Origin: Candidatus Nitronereus thalassa
GTDB lineage: Bacteria; Nitrospirota; Nitrospiria; Nitrospirales; UBA8639
Length of the DNA stretch: 64,000 bases
Assembly (NCBI RefSeq): GCF_032191465.1
Contig: NZ_JAQOUE010000002.1
Coordinates: 434,001 to 498,000 of the forward strand
Direction: 5' to 3'
Of this stretch, positions 9,159 to 17,824 are shown piece by piece (the first letter of the stretch is position 1; each line of letters begins with the position of its first letter). The position numbers and the translations under genes are program-made. Under the pieces are notes generated by a model. The model saw only the letters and a program-made list of their open reading frames with translations. It made no database searches and was not told the DNA's origin.

Positions 9159-11027
9159 ATGACATATAAACCGATTGGCGATTACGGCATCATCGGGGAC
9201 CTGCACACCATCGCTCTCGTCAGCACGAATGGCTCGATTGATTGGTGTTGCCTCCCGCACTTCGACTCCCCCAGTGTCTTTGCCGCTATGCTGGATCATA
9301 AACAAGGTGGACATTTTAAAATTTCGCCGATTCATGAAGGCAATCAACGCCAAATGTATCTGCCCGAGACCAACATCCTCCTCACCCGGTTCTTTCAAGA
9401 AGATGGTGTCGGAGAAATCACGGATTTCATGCCTGTGGAATCTGATGCCCCAGGGTACATCCCCAAACGCCACCAAATAATTCGAATGGTTGCCGTGACC
9501 CGAGGGCAAGTCCAATTCCGCCTCGAATGTGCCCCTTCATTCAATTATGGAAGAGATTCCCATACCGTGATGACCCGGGACACCAACGTCATTTTCCGAT
9601 CACAACATGCCGTTCTGGGATTGGTCAGTCCCATACCCATTGAAGCACGAGAGGGAATGGCCTTTGCCGAATTTACTCTCAGCGAAGGACAAAGCTTAAC
9701 GTTTTTTATCGAATACTTAGAAGCCAATGGCTCGGACACCTTATTAGCCACTCCAGAGTCAGGAGATATGGCCTTTCAAAATACTTCAGCCTTTTGGCAA
9801 CGTTGGCTGAGCCAATGTCAATATTCCGGACGTTGGCGGGAAACCGTCCATCGCTCTGCCCTCACATTGAAACTCCTGACTTACGCCCCCACAGGCGCCA
9901 TTGTCGCAGCTCCGACCACCAGCCTCCCCGAAGCCATTGGTGGTCCTCGAAACTGGGACTATCGTTATACCTGGATGCGTGACGCAGCTTTCACCGTATA
10001 TGGTCTCCTGCGGTTAGGATTCACCACGGAAGCCGGCCGATTTATGGACTGGCTCAATGCCCGTTGCCACGACCTCAATCCTGATGGATCGTTACAATTG
10101 GTCTATGGCATCGACGGACGCCGAAATCTCCCAGAAGAAGAACTCACCCATCTGGACGGCTACCAGTCATCCAAACCCGTACGGATCGGAAATGCGGCCT
10201 CCCATCAATTACAACTCGACATGTATGGCACACTCATGGATGCCGTGTATCTCTATGACAAACACGGAACCTCGATTTCTTTTGACCTCTGGATGAACCT
10301 GTGCCGACTCCTCGATTATGTGTGTAACAATTGGGAACTCCCGGACGAAGGCATTTGGGAAGTCCGCGGCGGTCGTCGCCATTTTGTCTATTCCAAAGTC
10401 ATGTGTTGGGTGGCACTCGACCGGGGCATCCGCCTAGCCGATCAACGGGGATTCCCAGGAAACCGTACCCAATGGATGCATGAACGCGACCGCATTTATA
10501 TCGATGTCATGGAACGTGGCTACAACACCGAGATTGAAGCTTTCGTTCAGCACTATGACACCACCGCCTTGGATGCCGCGAATCTCATCATGTCCCTGGT
10601 GCACTTTGTTTCTCCTACGGACCCCCGAATGATTTCCACCCTAAACCGCACCCTCGAACAATTGACCATGGGGAGTTTAGTCTATCGGTATCGAGTTGGA
10701 GAGGCAGCGCCCGATGGATTAGAGGGAGATGAGGGCACATTCAGCATGTGTACCTTCTGGTTAGTCGAGGCCTTAACTCGTGCTGGCCGGTTGCAAGAGG
10801 CCCGATTAATTTTTGAAAAAATGTTGAGCTACGCCAACCACCTCCGGCTATATGCTGAAGAGGTATCTCATACTGGGGAGCAATTAGGGAATTTTCCACA
10901 AGCCTTTACGCATTTTGGATTGATCAGCGCAGCCACCAACCTCGACCTGGCCCTAAACACCCGACAGGGTACCACGACAATGACGCGTCGAACGCCTTCT
11001 CCTTCATCAAAACCTCAAAAACCCTAA
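9159..11027 (+). CDS. Glycoside hydrolase family 15 (glucoamylase/trehalase-like)
   Basis: A 622-residue cytoplasmic enzyme without signal peptide. The N-terminal beta-sandwich (about residues 1-230) starts KPIGDYGIIGDLHTIALVS and contains GSIDWCCLPHFDSPSVFA, the typical GH15 opening. The catalytic alpha/alpha barrel follows, with GGPRNWDYRYTWMRDAAFT, DEGIWEVRGGRRHFVYSK and LEGDEGTFSMCTFW, the last two carrying the conserved acidic residues. The length is normal for bacterial GH15. Members release glucose from alpha-glucans or hydrolyse trehalose; which applies here cannot be told from sequence. It precedes the 6-phosphogluconate and glucose-6-phosphate dehydrogenase genes, so released glucose could enter the oxidative pentose phosphate pathway. 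No clear Shine-Dalgarno sequence precedes the ATG. Confidence 0.92.
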   Translation: MTYKPIGDYGIIGDLHTIALVSTNGSIDWCCLPHFDSPSVFAAMLDHKQGGHFKISPIHEGNQRQMYLPETNILLTRFFQEDGVGEITDFMPVESDAPGYIPKRHQIIRMVAVTRGQVQFRLECAPSFNYGRDSHTVMTRDTNVIFRSQHAVLGLVSPIPIEAREGMAFAEFTLSEGQSLTFFIEYLEANGSDTLLATPESGDMAFQNTSAFWQRWLSQCQYSGRWRETVHRSALTLKLLTYAPTGAIVAAPTTSLPEAIGGPRNWDYRYTWMRDAAFTVYGLLRLGFTTEAGRFMDWLNARCHDLNPDGSLQLVYGIDGRRNLPEEELTHLDGYQSSKPVRIGNAASHQLQLDMYGTLMDAVYLYDKHGTSISFDLWMNLCRLLDYVCNNWELPDEGIWEVRGGRRHFVYSKVMCWVALDRGIRLADQRGFPGNRTQWMHERDRIYIDVMERGYNTEIEAFVQHYDTTALDAANLIMSLVHFVSPTDPRMISTLNRTLEQLTMGSLVYRYRVGEAAPDGLEGDEGTFSMCTFWLVEALTRAGRLQEARLIFEKMLSYANHLRLYAEEVSHTGEQLGNFPQAFTHFGLISAATNLDLALNTRQGTTTMTRRTPSPSSKPQKP

Positions 11028-11310
11028 ACACCTTAGCTTCCACGGTCTTCACCCCCATCTCATTTCACACTTTACCCTAAGTATTTTTTGCGGTAAGGTG
11101 GGGTGACTATATTGTCATCCTCCCCTAATACCGATAAATAACTGTCTTCTTCTATTATTTTAGCTTTACTTGAAACGCCTCGAGAGGTGTGAAGACGTTA
11201 TCTCCAGGGTACAACACGAACTCAACCAGAGGCATGCGCTCGCACCAGCCACGCATGACCAAAAAGATCCTAGACCAGCACAATTCGCTCTAGGCGGAAA
11301 GGGAGCGGTT

Positions 11311-12204
11311 ATGGAAATCGGATTTATCGGACTTGGTAAAATGGGTATGAATATGGTGACCCGGCTTCGGCAGGATAATCACCAAATTGTTGTCTTTGAT
11401 CGATCGCCAGAGGCCATCAAACAGGCAGAAGGGACGGGAGCGATAGGAGCCTCTTCACTTCAAGATCTCGTATCAAAACTTGCGAAGCCTTGCGCCGTTT
11501 GGGTCATGGTCCCCTCTGGAGCGCCGACCGAAGAAACCATTCAATCACTGGCCGGAATTCTGCAGCCTGATGATGTGATCATCGACGGTGGCAATACCAA
11601 ATTTCATGATGACGTCCGTCGTGCGGGTGAACTTAAACCAAAACAAATCCACTATATCGACGCAGGAACTAGCGGAGGTATTTGGGGATTACAAATTGGG
11701 TATTGCCTCATGGTTGGAGGTGATAAAGCAGTCGTGAATCGGCTTGACCCGATTTTTACTACCCTCGCCCCCAAGGATGGTTGGTTACATGTTGGCGCCC
11801 ATGGAGCAGGACATTATGTAAAAATGGTACATAACGGCATTGAGTACAGCATGATGCAGGGCTATGCGGAAGGGTTCGAGCTTATGTCCAAAAGTGACTA
11901 TAAGCTGGACCTGGGCAACATCGCCGACCTCTGGATGCACGGCAGTGTGGTGCGTTCATGGCTTTTAGAACTCGCCGCCGGGGCGTTAAAAGAAGATCCG
12001 AAACTCACTGGATTAAAAGGCTACGTCCAGGATTCTGGGGAAGGTCGATGGATGCTCATGGATGCGCTTGATAAGGATGTACCCGTTCCCACTCTTTCGA
12101 CAGCCCTCTTTACCCGATTTCGCTCAAGACAGGAAGAATCATTTGCTGAGAAAATGTTAGCGGCTCTTCGTAATGCCTTTGGCGGCCATAGCGTCAAACG
12201 GTAG
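11311..12204 (+). CDS. gnd: 6-phosphogluconate dehydrogenase, decarboxylating (short form)
   Basis: A 297-residue enzyme converting 6-phosphogluconate to ribulose 5-phosphate and CO2. The Rossmann motif GFIGLGKMGMNM is at the very N-terminus, DGGNTKFHDD and the substrate-binding segment DAGTSGGIWGLQIGYCLMVGG follow, and the catalytic region is GAGHYVKMVHNGIEYSMMQ, containing the catalytic Lys and the HNGIEY motif. The length of about 300 residues marks the short class, often NAD-dependent, rather than the 470-residue NADP class. I start at 11311, preceded by GGGAG; an in-frame start at 11170 would add 47 unconserved residues. The zwf gene starts 27 bases downstream, so the two are probably one operon. 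Confidence 0.92.
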   Translation: MEIGFIGLGKMGMNMVTRLRQDNHQIVVFDRSPEAIKQAEGTGAIGASSLQDLVSKLAKPCAVWVMVPSGAPTEETIQSLAGILQPDDVIIDGGNTKFHDDVRRAGELKPKQIHYIDAGTSGGIWGLQIGYCLMVGGDKAVVNRLDPIFTTLAPKDGWLHVGAHGAGHYVKMVHNGIEYSMMQGYAEGFELMSKSDYKLDLGNIADLWMHGSVVRSWLLELAAGALKEDPKLTGLKGYVQDSGEGRWMLMDALDKDVPVPTLSTALFTRFRSRQEESFAEKMLAALRNAFGGHSVKR

Positions 12205-12231
12205 GCTATTTTCAACGTGAATAGGAATGAA

Positions 12232-13779
12232 ATGACTAAGGCCATTGAGAAAGAATCAGCAGCTCAGAAGAAAAACAATACAAGTCCCACTGTCGAACCC
12301 TGCAGTCTGGTCATCTTTGGAGGGTCGGGAGATTTGACACGACGAAAACTATTGCCTGCCGTATACAATCTCGTAATCGATGGATTGCTTCCGGAAAACT
12401 ATTCGGTGGTGGGCATTGGCCGAAAATCCTGGACCGATGATGAATTCCGAAGAGTTGCTCGTGAAGGCATTGAAAAATTTTCTCGGCAATCACTTCAAGA
12501 AGACAAATGGGAAGAATTCGCTCGTCGTCTCCACTATGTATCCGGTGCGATTGACGATCCTGACATGTATCATGGGCTCCGCACCCGCATCGAAGAAATT
12601 GAAGCACATTTTGATTTGCCAGGCCATCGAATTTTTTACTTGGCCATTCCTCCCACTTCTTTCGCCCCCTCCTGTCAGGGATTGCAACGTGCCGGACTGA
12701 TTTATCCTCCCGAATTACCTGAACGTGTCTCTCGGGTGATTGTCGAAAAACCCATTGGCCATGATTTGGAATCGGCGAAATCCATCAATGCCACCATAGG
12801 AGAGGTATTTGACGAATCGCAGATCTATCGCATTGATCATTATCTTGGGAAGGAAACGGTTCAAAATATTATGGTGCTCCGGTTCGCCAATAGCATCTTT
12901 GAACCTATTTGGAATCATAAGTACATCGACCATGTCCAAATCACGGTGAGCGAGGCGGAAGGCCTGGGTACACGGGCGACTTATTACGAAGAGGCCGGAG
13001 CCCTTCGCGACATGGTGCAAAATCATATTCTCCAACTCCTGTGCCTCATTGCCATGGAACCCCCCTATTCGTTAGACCCCGACGTGGTACGGAATGCTCG
13101 CATGGAAGTCCTTCGTTGCCTCCACCCCATCAAAGGAAAAGATGTCGAAAAGTTTACCGTCCGTGCGCAATACTCGCATGGAAAGGCGCACGACCAGGAA
13201 GTTCCTGGCTACCGAAGAGAGGAAGGGGTCAAAGCCGACTCCACGACGGAAACCTTTGTCGCCCTCAAATTGTTTATCGAAAATTGGCGATGGTCCGGTG
13301 TGCCATTTTATTTGCGGACAGGAAAAGCCATGCCGGGCCGGGCCTCGGAAATTGCTGTCCAATTCAAGGACATCCCAGAAATTTTGTTCAACACCAACCC
13401 TGAGGCGCGACAAGCGCCAAACGTCCTCACGCTTCGGATTCAACCAGAAGAAGGCATGTCTCTTCGGATCATGTCTAAAATTCCGGGAAGCCGGGCACGC
13501 TCTCATCCCGTAGAAATGGACTTCAAATATGGCGATGCCTTTGATGCACCATCACCTGAAGCCTATGAACGATTGTTGTTAGATGTGATGGCTGGTGATG
13601 CCTCGCTGTTTATGCGACGTGATGCCGTGGAAGCCTCATGGGCCTGGATCACCGACATCTTGCAAGGCTGGAAAGACCATGGCGGGAAATGGCTACCGGA
13701 ATACCCCGCCGGCACATGGGGACCAGTCGAAGCGGATAAACTCATCGAAACCGACGGAAGACAATGGCGTTTGGTGTAG
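12232..13779 (+). CDS. zwf: Glucose-6-phosphate 1-dehydrogenase
   Basis: A 515-residue cytoplasmic enzyme oxidising glucose 6-phosphate to 6-phosphogluconolactone. The nucleotide-binding motif GGSGDLTRRKLLPA, the active-site signature RIDHYLGKETVQN (catalytic His region) and the EKPIGHDL segment are all intact. The length is standard. The ATG at 12232 has AGGA six bases upstream; an in-frame GTG at 12217 is the alternative. It lies just after gnd and ends at a strong terminator shared with tal. No separate 6-phosphogluconolactonase gene is seen in the window. With gnd it makes NAD(P)H and pentose phosphates. Confidence 0.95.
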   Translation: MTKAIEKESAAQKKNNTSPTVEPCSLVIFGGSGDLTRRKLLPAVYNLVIDGLLPENYSVVGIGRKSWTDDEFRRVAREGIEKFSRQSLQEDKWEEFARRLHYVSGAIDDPDMYHGLRTRIEEIEAHFDLPGHRIFYLAIPPTSFAPSCQGLQRAGLIYPPELPERVSRVIVEKPIGHDLESAKSINATIGEVFDESQIYRIDHYLGKETVQNIMVLRFANSIFEPIWNHKYIDHVQITVSEAEGLGTRATYYEEAGALRDMVQNHILQLLCLIAMEPPYSLDPDVVRNARMEVLRCLHPIKGKDVEKFTVRAQYSHGKAHDQEVPGYRREEGVKADSTTETFVALKLFIENWRWSGVPFYLRTGKAMPGRASEIAVQFKDIPEILFNTNPEARQAPNVLTLRIQPEEGMSLRIMSKIPGSRARSHPVEMDFKYGDAFDAPSPEAYERLLLDVMAGDASLFMRRDAVEASWAWITDILQGWKDHGGKWLPEYPAGTWGPVEADKLIETDGRQWRLV

Positions 13780-13878
13780 GGTGACACGAAAATAGACAAT
13801 GAACTTGCCATCATCGCTAGTCTGCCGCATACCCCAACATTACATCTTGATCTCATCCCAAAATGTTTATTCATGACA

Positions 13879-13920
13879 AAAGAAAAAGGGACCGGATGAT
13901 TATCCGGTCCCTTTTTCTTT
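13879..13920. terminator. Bidirectional rho-independent terminator between zwf and tal
   Basis: A perfect 19-base inverted repeat (13879-13897 and 13902-13920) with the four-base loop GATT. The stem has a GGGACCGGAT core flanked by A-rich and T-rich arms, giving a T-tract after the hairpin on both strands. It serves the two converging genes. Confidence 0.93.
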
Positions 13921-13999
13921 TTAATTGGCTGTAGGTTTTTTTAAGAATAGACAGAGATCCTAAACTCTTCCTACCGCTTTTCTGTTATGGTTTGACAAC

Positions 14000-15133
14000 T
14001 TATTTTGCCACCAAGAATTCGCTTCGTTTTCGATTAATGACACCCATCAGTTGTTCGAACGACTCCACGAACAGACGAGCCCCATCCTTAAGCAACGTCT
14101 CCGTCACTTCCGCCATACAGACACCGCAATCGGCCAACCGCTGCATGGTGGCTTTGGCTTCTTCTTGCCCTTCCGTCAAAGTTTCTTTCACGGTCCCATG
14201 ATCACGAAACGCGTCAAACGTTGCCGACGGAATTGTATTCACGGTATCCGGGCCAATGAGGGAATCCACATAATAGGTATCTGGATATTTTGGATTTTTC
14301 GTTCCGGTGCTCGCCCAGAGGAGGCGCTGCACCATGGCCCCTTTTTGTTTCAAGGCTTGAAACTTCGGGTTTGAAAAAATTTCCTTATAGGCGAGGTATG
14401 CCACCTTGGCGTTCGCGATCGCCACCTTGCCCTTCAACCCTTCCATTACGGCTCGCTTTTGGGAATCGGTTTCGTCTTTCAGTTTCGCATCAAGTTGTTT
14501 ATCAACCAGGGAATCTATGCGGCTCACGAAAAAACTCGCCACAGAAGCCACCTTAGACACATCGCCACCATTGGCCGCGAGTTTTTCCAATCCGCGGATA
14601 TACGCCCAGGCAACTTCTTCATAGACCTGCACACTAAACAATAAGGTGATATTGATATTCACCCCTTGGCTCAACAACTGCTCGACTGCCGGCAACCCTT
14701 GTGGTGTGCCAGGCACTTTGATCATCACGTTTTTTCGACCCACCGCTTTCCACAGTCGAAGCGCTTCTTCGATCGTGCCTTTGGTATCGAATGCCAAGTC
14801 GGGCGAAACTTCAAGACTGACATAGCCATCTCGACCTTTGCTTGATTCGTACACAGAAGCCATGACATCTGCAGCATCTTGAATATCTCGAATTGCCAAC
14901 GCTTCATAGAGGTCTTTGACATTACCGACCTCGGCAGCCACCCGCTCCAACTCTTCATCATAGTCTTGGCTACCAGAAATGGCTTTCTCAAAAATGGATG
15001 GATTTGAAGTCACACCCATCAATCCATCTTGATCGATCATGGCCTTTAACCCGCCAGAAGCAATTAAGCTCCGCTGAATATAGTCGTACCAGGGGCTTTG
15101 TCCGATTTTGCGAAGTTGAACGAGGGGATTCAT
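14000..15133 (-). CDS. tal: Transaldolase
   Basis: A 377-residue transaldolase of the long bacterial class, transferring dihydroxyacetone units between sugar phosphates in the non-oxidative pentose phosphate pathway. GLMGVTSNPSIFEKAI near the N-terminus, YVSLEVSPDLAFDT, and VMIKVPGTPQGLPA with the Schiff-base Lys are all present, followed by NINITLLFS. AAGGAGG stands just before the ATG. It lies 46 bases downstream of transketolase on the same strand, so the two are probably one operon, and it converges on zwf. A second, sugar isomerase half, as found in some fused forms, is absent. Confidence 0.94.
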   Translation of the reverse strand: MNPLVQLRKIGQSPWYDYIQRSLIASGGLKAMIDQDGLMGVTSNPSIFEKAISGSQDYDEELERVAAEVGNVKDLYEALAIRDIQDAADVMASVYESSKGRDGYVSLEVSPDLAFDTKGTIEEALRLWKAVGRKNVMIKVPGTPQGLPAVEQLLSQGVNINITLLFSVQVYEEVAWAYIRGLEKLAANGGDVSKVASVASFFVSRIDSLVDKQLDAKLKDETDSQKRAVMEGLKGKVAIANAKVAYLAYKEIFSNPKFQALKQKGAMVQRLLWASTGTKNPKYPDTYYVDSLIGPDTVNTIPSATFDAFRDHGTVKETLTEGQEEAKATMQRLADCGVCMAEVTETLLKDGARLFVESFEQLMGVINRKRSEFLVAK

Positions 15134-15179
15134 ATTGTAGCCTCCTTACTTTCCCATCATAGGATCTAGTGCGATTGTG

Positions 15180-17249
15180 CTACGCGCCAACAGTCAGTTC
15201 AAGTTGCTGCCTGGCCGCAGCCATCACACGATCAACGGTAAATCCGAAATGTTTTGTTAAATCCTTCAGTGGCGCGGAGGAGCCAAACGTATGCATGCCA
15301 ATGCTCGTTCCCGTCGCCCCCACATATTGACTCCATCCAAAAGTCGTCGCTTGCTCGACCGAAACGCGTGCTGTGACCCCTGGAGGAATCACCGAATCTC
15401 GATAGTCTTGGGATTGCTGTTCAAACAGTTCCCACGACGGCATACTCACGACCCGCGCCTTTATTCCTTCCACCTTGAGCTTTTCATAGGCATCCACGCA
15501 AAGAGGCACTTCGCTTCCCGTGGCAAGCAAGAGGACCTCTGGTTTGCCATCATCCGCATCCGCCAAAACATACGCTCCTTGAGCCACCCCAAGGGCCGAG
15601 CCATACTTTGTACGGTCCAAAGTCGGAAGTGCTTGCCTGGTTAAGGCTAGCACCACAGGTTGATGCTGCATCTGCATGATCACCCGCCAGGCTTCCACCA
15701 CCTCATTCGCATCGCCAGGACGAATCGTGACTAAGCCAGGAATGGCCCGCAAAGACGCCAGGTGTTCAACGGGTTGATGGGTGGGGCCATCTTCTCCCAC
15801 CCCAATGGAGTCATGGGTGAACACATAAATCACCGGAATTTCCATCATGGCCGCCAGGCGAATGGAGGGCCGACCATAATCACTGAAGATTAAAAAACCT
15901 GACCCATAGGGACGGACCTTTGATAACGCCATGCCGCTTATGACCGCGCCCATGGCATGTTCTCGCACACCAAAATGAAAATTCCTTCCTCCGTAGGTGG
16001 AGGCTTCAAAGTCTCCAGCACCGTCAAACGTTAAACGGGTTTTGGTTGATGGCGCGAGGTCTGCCGAACCTCCGATGAGCCAGGGCACTTCCTTGGCGAT
16101 GGCATTGAGGACTTTCCCTGAGGACTCCCGTGTCGCCAAGCCTTTTGAATCGGCGGGAAATTCTTGCAACCCGCGCGCCCAGCCATCGGGCAGCTGCCGA
16201 TGCTGCATTTTGTGCAATTGATCGGCCAGTTCAGGAAACTGGGTTTTGTATTCCTGGAATCTCGCAGTCCACACTTCTCGATTCGCTTTGCCTCGTTGCC
16301 CTATGCCTGCTTTGAAATGCTGCAAGACTTCCTCAGGCACCAGGAACTTGGCATCTTCCGGCCAACCATAATTTTTCTTGGCCAAGCGGATCTCTTCCTC
16401 ACCCAGGGGCTCGCCATGCGCGCCATGGGTGTCCTGCTTGTTCGGTGCACCAAATCCAATATGACTATCGACAATAATCATGGTGGGCCGAGCGGTCTCC
16501 TCTTGAAACGCTCGGAAGGCTCCAGACAATTTTTCGATATTATTGGCATCATCGACATGGACAACATTCCACCCATAGGCGCGGAACCGCGCCCCGACAT
16601 CTTCGCTAAACGCCAAAGCTGTTTTGCCTTCGATGGTGATCTTGTTGTTGTCATAGATCCAACACAGATTCGACAATTTCAGGTGGCCAGCAAGCGACGC
16701 TGCTTCACTCGAGACCCCTTCCATCAAGCATCCATCCCCGCAGAGGGCATATACATCATAATTGATAATATCGAACCCTGGACGATTAAAATACTCAGCC
16801 ATCCAGCGTTGGGCTATAGCCATGCCAACACTGTTCCCTAAGCCTTGCCCTAGCGGACCCGTTGTGGTTTCCACCCCTGAAGTCCAATGATACTCAGGAT
16901 GTCCCGGACATTTGCTTTCCAATTGCCTGAACCGCTTGATCTCATCCAGCGGGACGGCCAGGTTATTTGTCGCACCATAATCCTCATTCACCGCCTTCAC
17001 TTGCGACACGTGCAACATGGCATAGAGAAGCATCGACGCATGACCGACAGACAACACAAAACGGTCACGGTTAGGCCAAATGGGATCATCCGGATCAAAT
17101 TGCAGAAAACGATTCCATAGGCAGTACGTTACTGGGGCCAATGCCATGGGCGTACCAGGGTGGCCGGAATTGGCAGCTTGTACCGCATCCATTGCCAAGG
17201 TGCGAATCGTATTGATGCTTAATTGTTCAATCGAGACTTGATCAGCCAC
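15180..17249 (-). CDS. tkt: Transketolase
   Basis: A 689-residue thiamine-diphosphate enzyme moving two-carbon units between sugar phosphates. The N-terminal part has SGHPGTPMALAP and the cofactor-binding segment YALCGDGCLMEGVSSEAASLAG ending near IYDNNKITIEG; the middle pyrimidine-binding part has FGVREHAMGA, and THDSIGVGEDGPTHQPVEHL supplies active-site His residues. The length is standard. The start is a GTG at 17249 with AAGGAA upstream. It is the first gene of the tkt-tal unit; the divergent neighbour is the sulfur-carrier gene. Confidence 0.95.
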   Translation of the reverse strand: MADQVSIEQLSINTIRTLAMDAVQAANSGHPGTPMALAPVTYCLWNRFLQFDPDDPIWPNRDRFVLSVGHASMLLYAMLHVSQVKAVNEDYGATNNLAVPLDEIKRFRQLESKCPGHPEYHWTSGVETTTGPLGQGLGNSVGMAIAQRWMAEYFNRPGFDIINYDVYALCGDGCLMEGVSSEAASLAGHLKLSNLCWIYDNNKITIEGKTALAFSEDVGARFRAYGWNVVHVDDANNIEKLSGAFRAFQEETARPTMIIVDSHIGFGAPNKQDTHGAHGEPLGEEEIRLAKKNYGWPEDAKFLVPEEVLQHFKAGIGQRGKANREVWTARFQEYKTQFPELADQLHKMQHRQLPDGWARGLQEFPADSKGLATRESSGKVLNAIAKEVPWLIGGSADLAPSTKTRLTFDGAGDFEASTYGGRNFHFGVREHAMGAVISGMALSKVRPYGSGFLIFSDYGRPSIRLAAMMEIPVIYVFTHDSIGVGEDGPTHQPVEHLASLRAIPGLVTIRPGDANEVVEAWRVIMQMQHQPVVLALTRQALPTLDRTKYGSALGVAQGAYVLADADDGKPEVLLLATGSEVPLCVDAYEKLKVEGIKARVVSMPSWELFEQQSQDYRDSVIPPGVTARVSVEQATTFGWSQYVGATGTSIGMHTFGSSAPLKDLTKHFGFTVDRVMAAARQQLELTVGA

Positions 17250-17621
17250 GGTCTGGTTCCTTCCTGAAAAGTATCAAAAAATTAGCCACAATCGAGAGAG
17301 GACTCTCGGCCATTGAAAACCCCTTTTTATATTCTAACCGATGCTTCTTTGTTAAAAAGTTCCGGTTCCTGACTGTTGGGTAAAATCCTATCATTTTTAT
17401 CGGTTTTTCTATACCGGTAATTGAAGAAAACTTCAAAAATAATAGGGTTAATTTGTCCGGGGCCATAAATAAACCCTTATTATAAAACCGTCTTTGGGAC
17501 TTTCACCCCGATTCCATGGGACCGAGAAAACCCTCCTCTTTGGGGCAAGTGTCAATTCAATGTCGTATTCCTTGAGAAAATTGCAAACTCAGTCAGCACC
17601 ACCTTATGATAGACGAGAACG
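17250..17621. other. Divergent intergenic region between tkt and the sulfur-carrier gene
   Basis: About 370 bases, A+T-rich in its left half. It must hold the tkt-tal promoter on the minus strand, although no hexamer pair is convincing there. A candidate plus-strand promoter at its right end is listed separately. No RNA gene was recognised. Confidence 0.4.
17581..17610 (+). promoter_or_regulatory. Candidate sigma-70 promoter for the sulfur-carrier gene
   Basis: TTGCAA (17581-17586) and TATGAT (17605-17610) are separated by 18 bases. The ATG of the sulfur-carrier gene is only 11 bases past the -10 hexamer, so a transcript from here would have almost no leader. No Shine-Dalgarno sequence is seen before that ATG, which is consistent with a near-leaderless message. 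Confidence 0.4.
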
Positions 17622-17816
17622 ATGAAAATTCATCTCACCAATCCCACCAAAGAGCTGGACATTCAAGGTCCCATGCGTGTGAAACAACTGCTTGAGCACT
17701 TGCAGCTCACCCCGGAAGCCCACCTGGTGATCCGTGGGGATGAACTTGTCACAGAAGATGAAAAGTTGAACGACGGTGATACGATTGAAATCCGTTCAGT
17801 CATATCAGGAGGATAG
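17622..17816 (+). CDS. Ubiquitin-like sulfur carrier (ThiS/MoaD/TtuB family)
   Basis: A 64-residue beta-grasp protein ending in the diagnostic Gly-Gly (RSVISGG), where sulfur is carried as a thiocarboxylate. MKIHLTNPTKELDI and the LNDGDTIEIRSVISGG strand are typical of the family. The gene immediately downstream (8 bases) is a TtuA-type tRNA thiolase, so this is more likely the TtuB-like donor for tRNA 2-thiolation than a thiamin or molybdopterin carrier. No adenylating enzyme is adjacent, so one encoded elsewhere would have to activate it. Confidence 0.85.
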   Translation: MKIHLTNPTKELDIQGPMRVKQLLEHLQLTPEAHLVIRGDELVTEDEKLNDGDTIEIRSVISGG

Positions 17817-17824
17817 TCCCCTGC

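Noticed and set aside
11170-11310. N-terminal extension of 47 codons for 6-phosphogluconate dehydrogenase
   Set aside because: The family starts at the Rossmann strand MEIGFIGLGKMG, and a ribosome site supports the ATG at 11311.
16164-16841. Plus-strand frame of 225 codons
   Set aside because: Antisense to transketolase, with no recognisable domain.
17242-17466. Minus-strand frame of 74 codons upstream of transketolase
   Set aside because: It overlaps the transketolase start, lies in the promoter region and resembles no protein.
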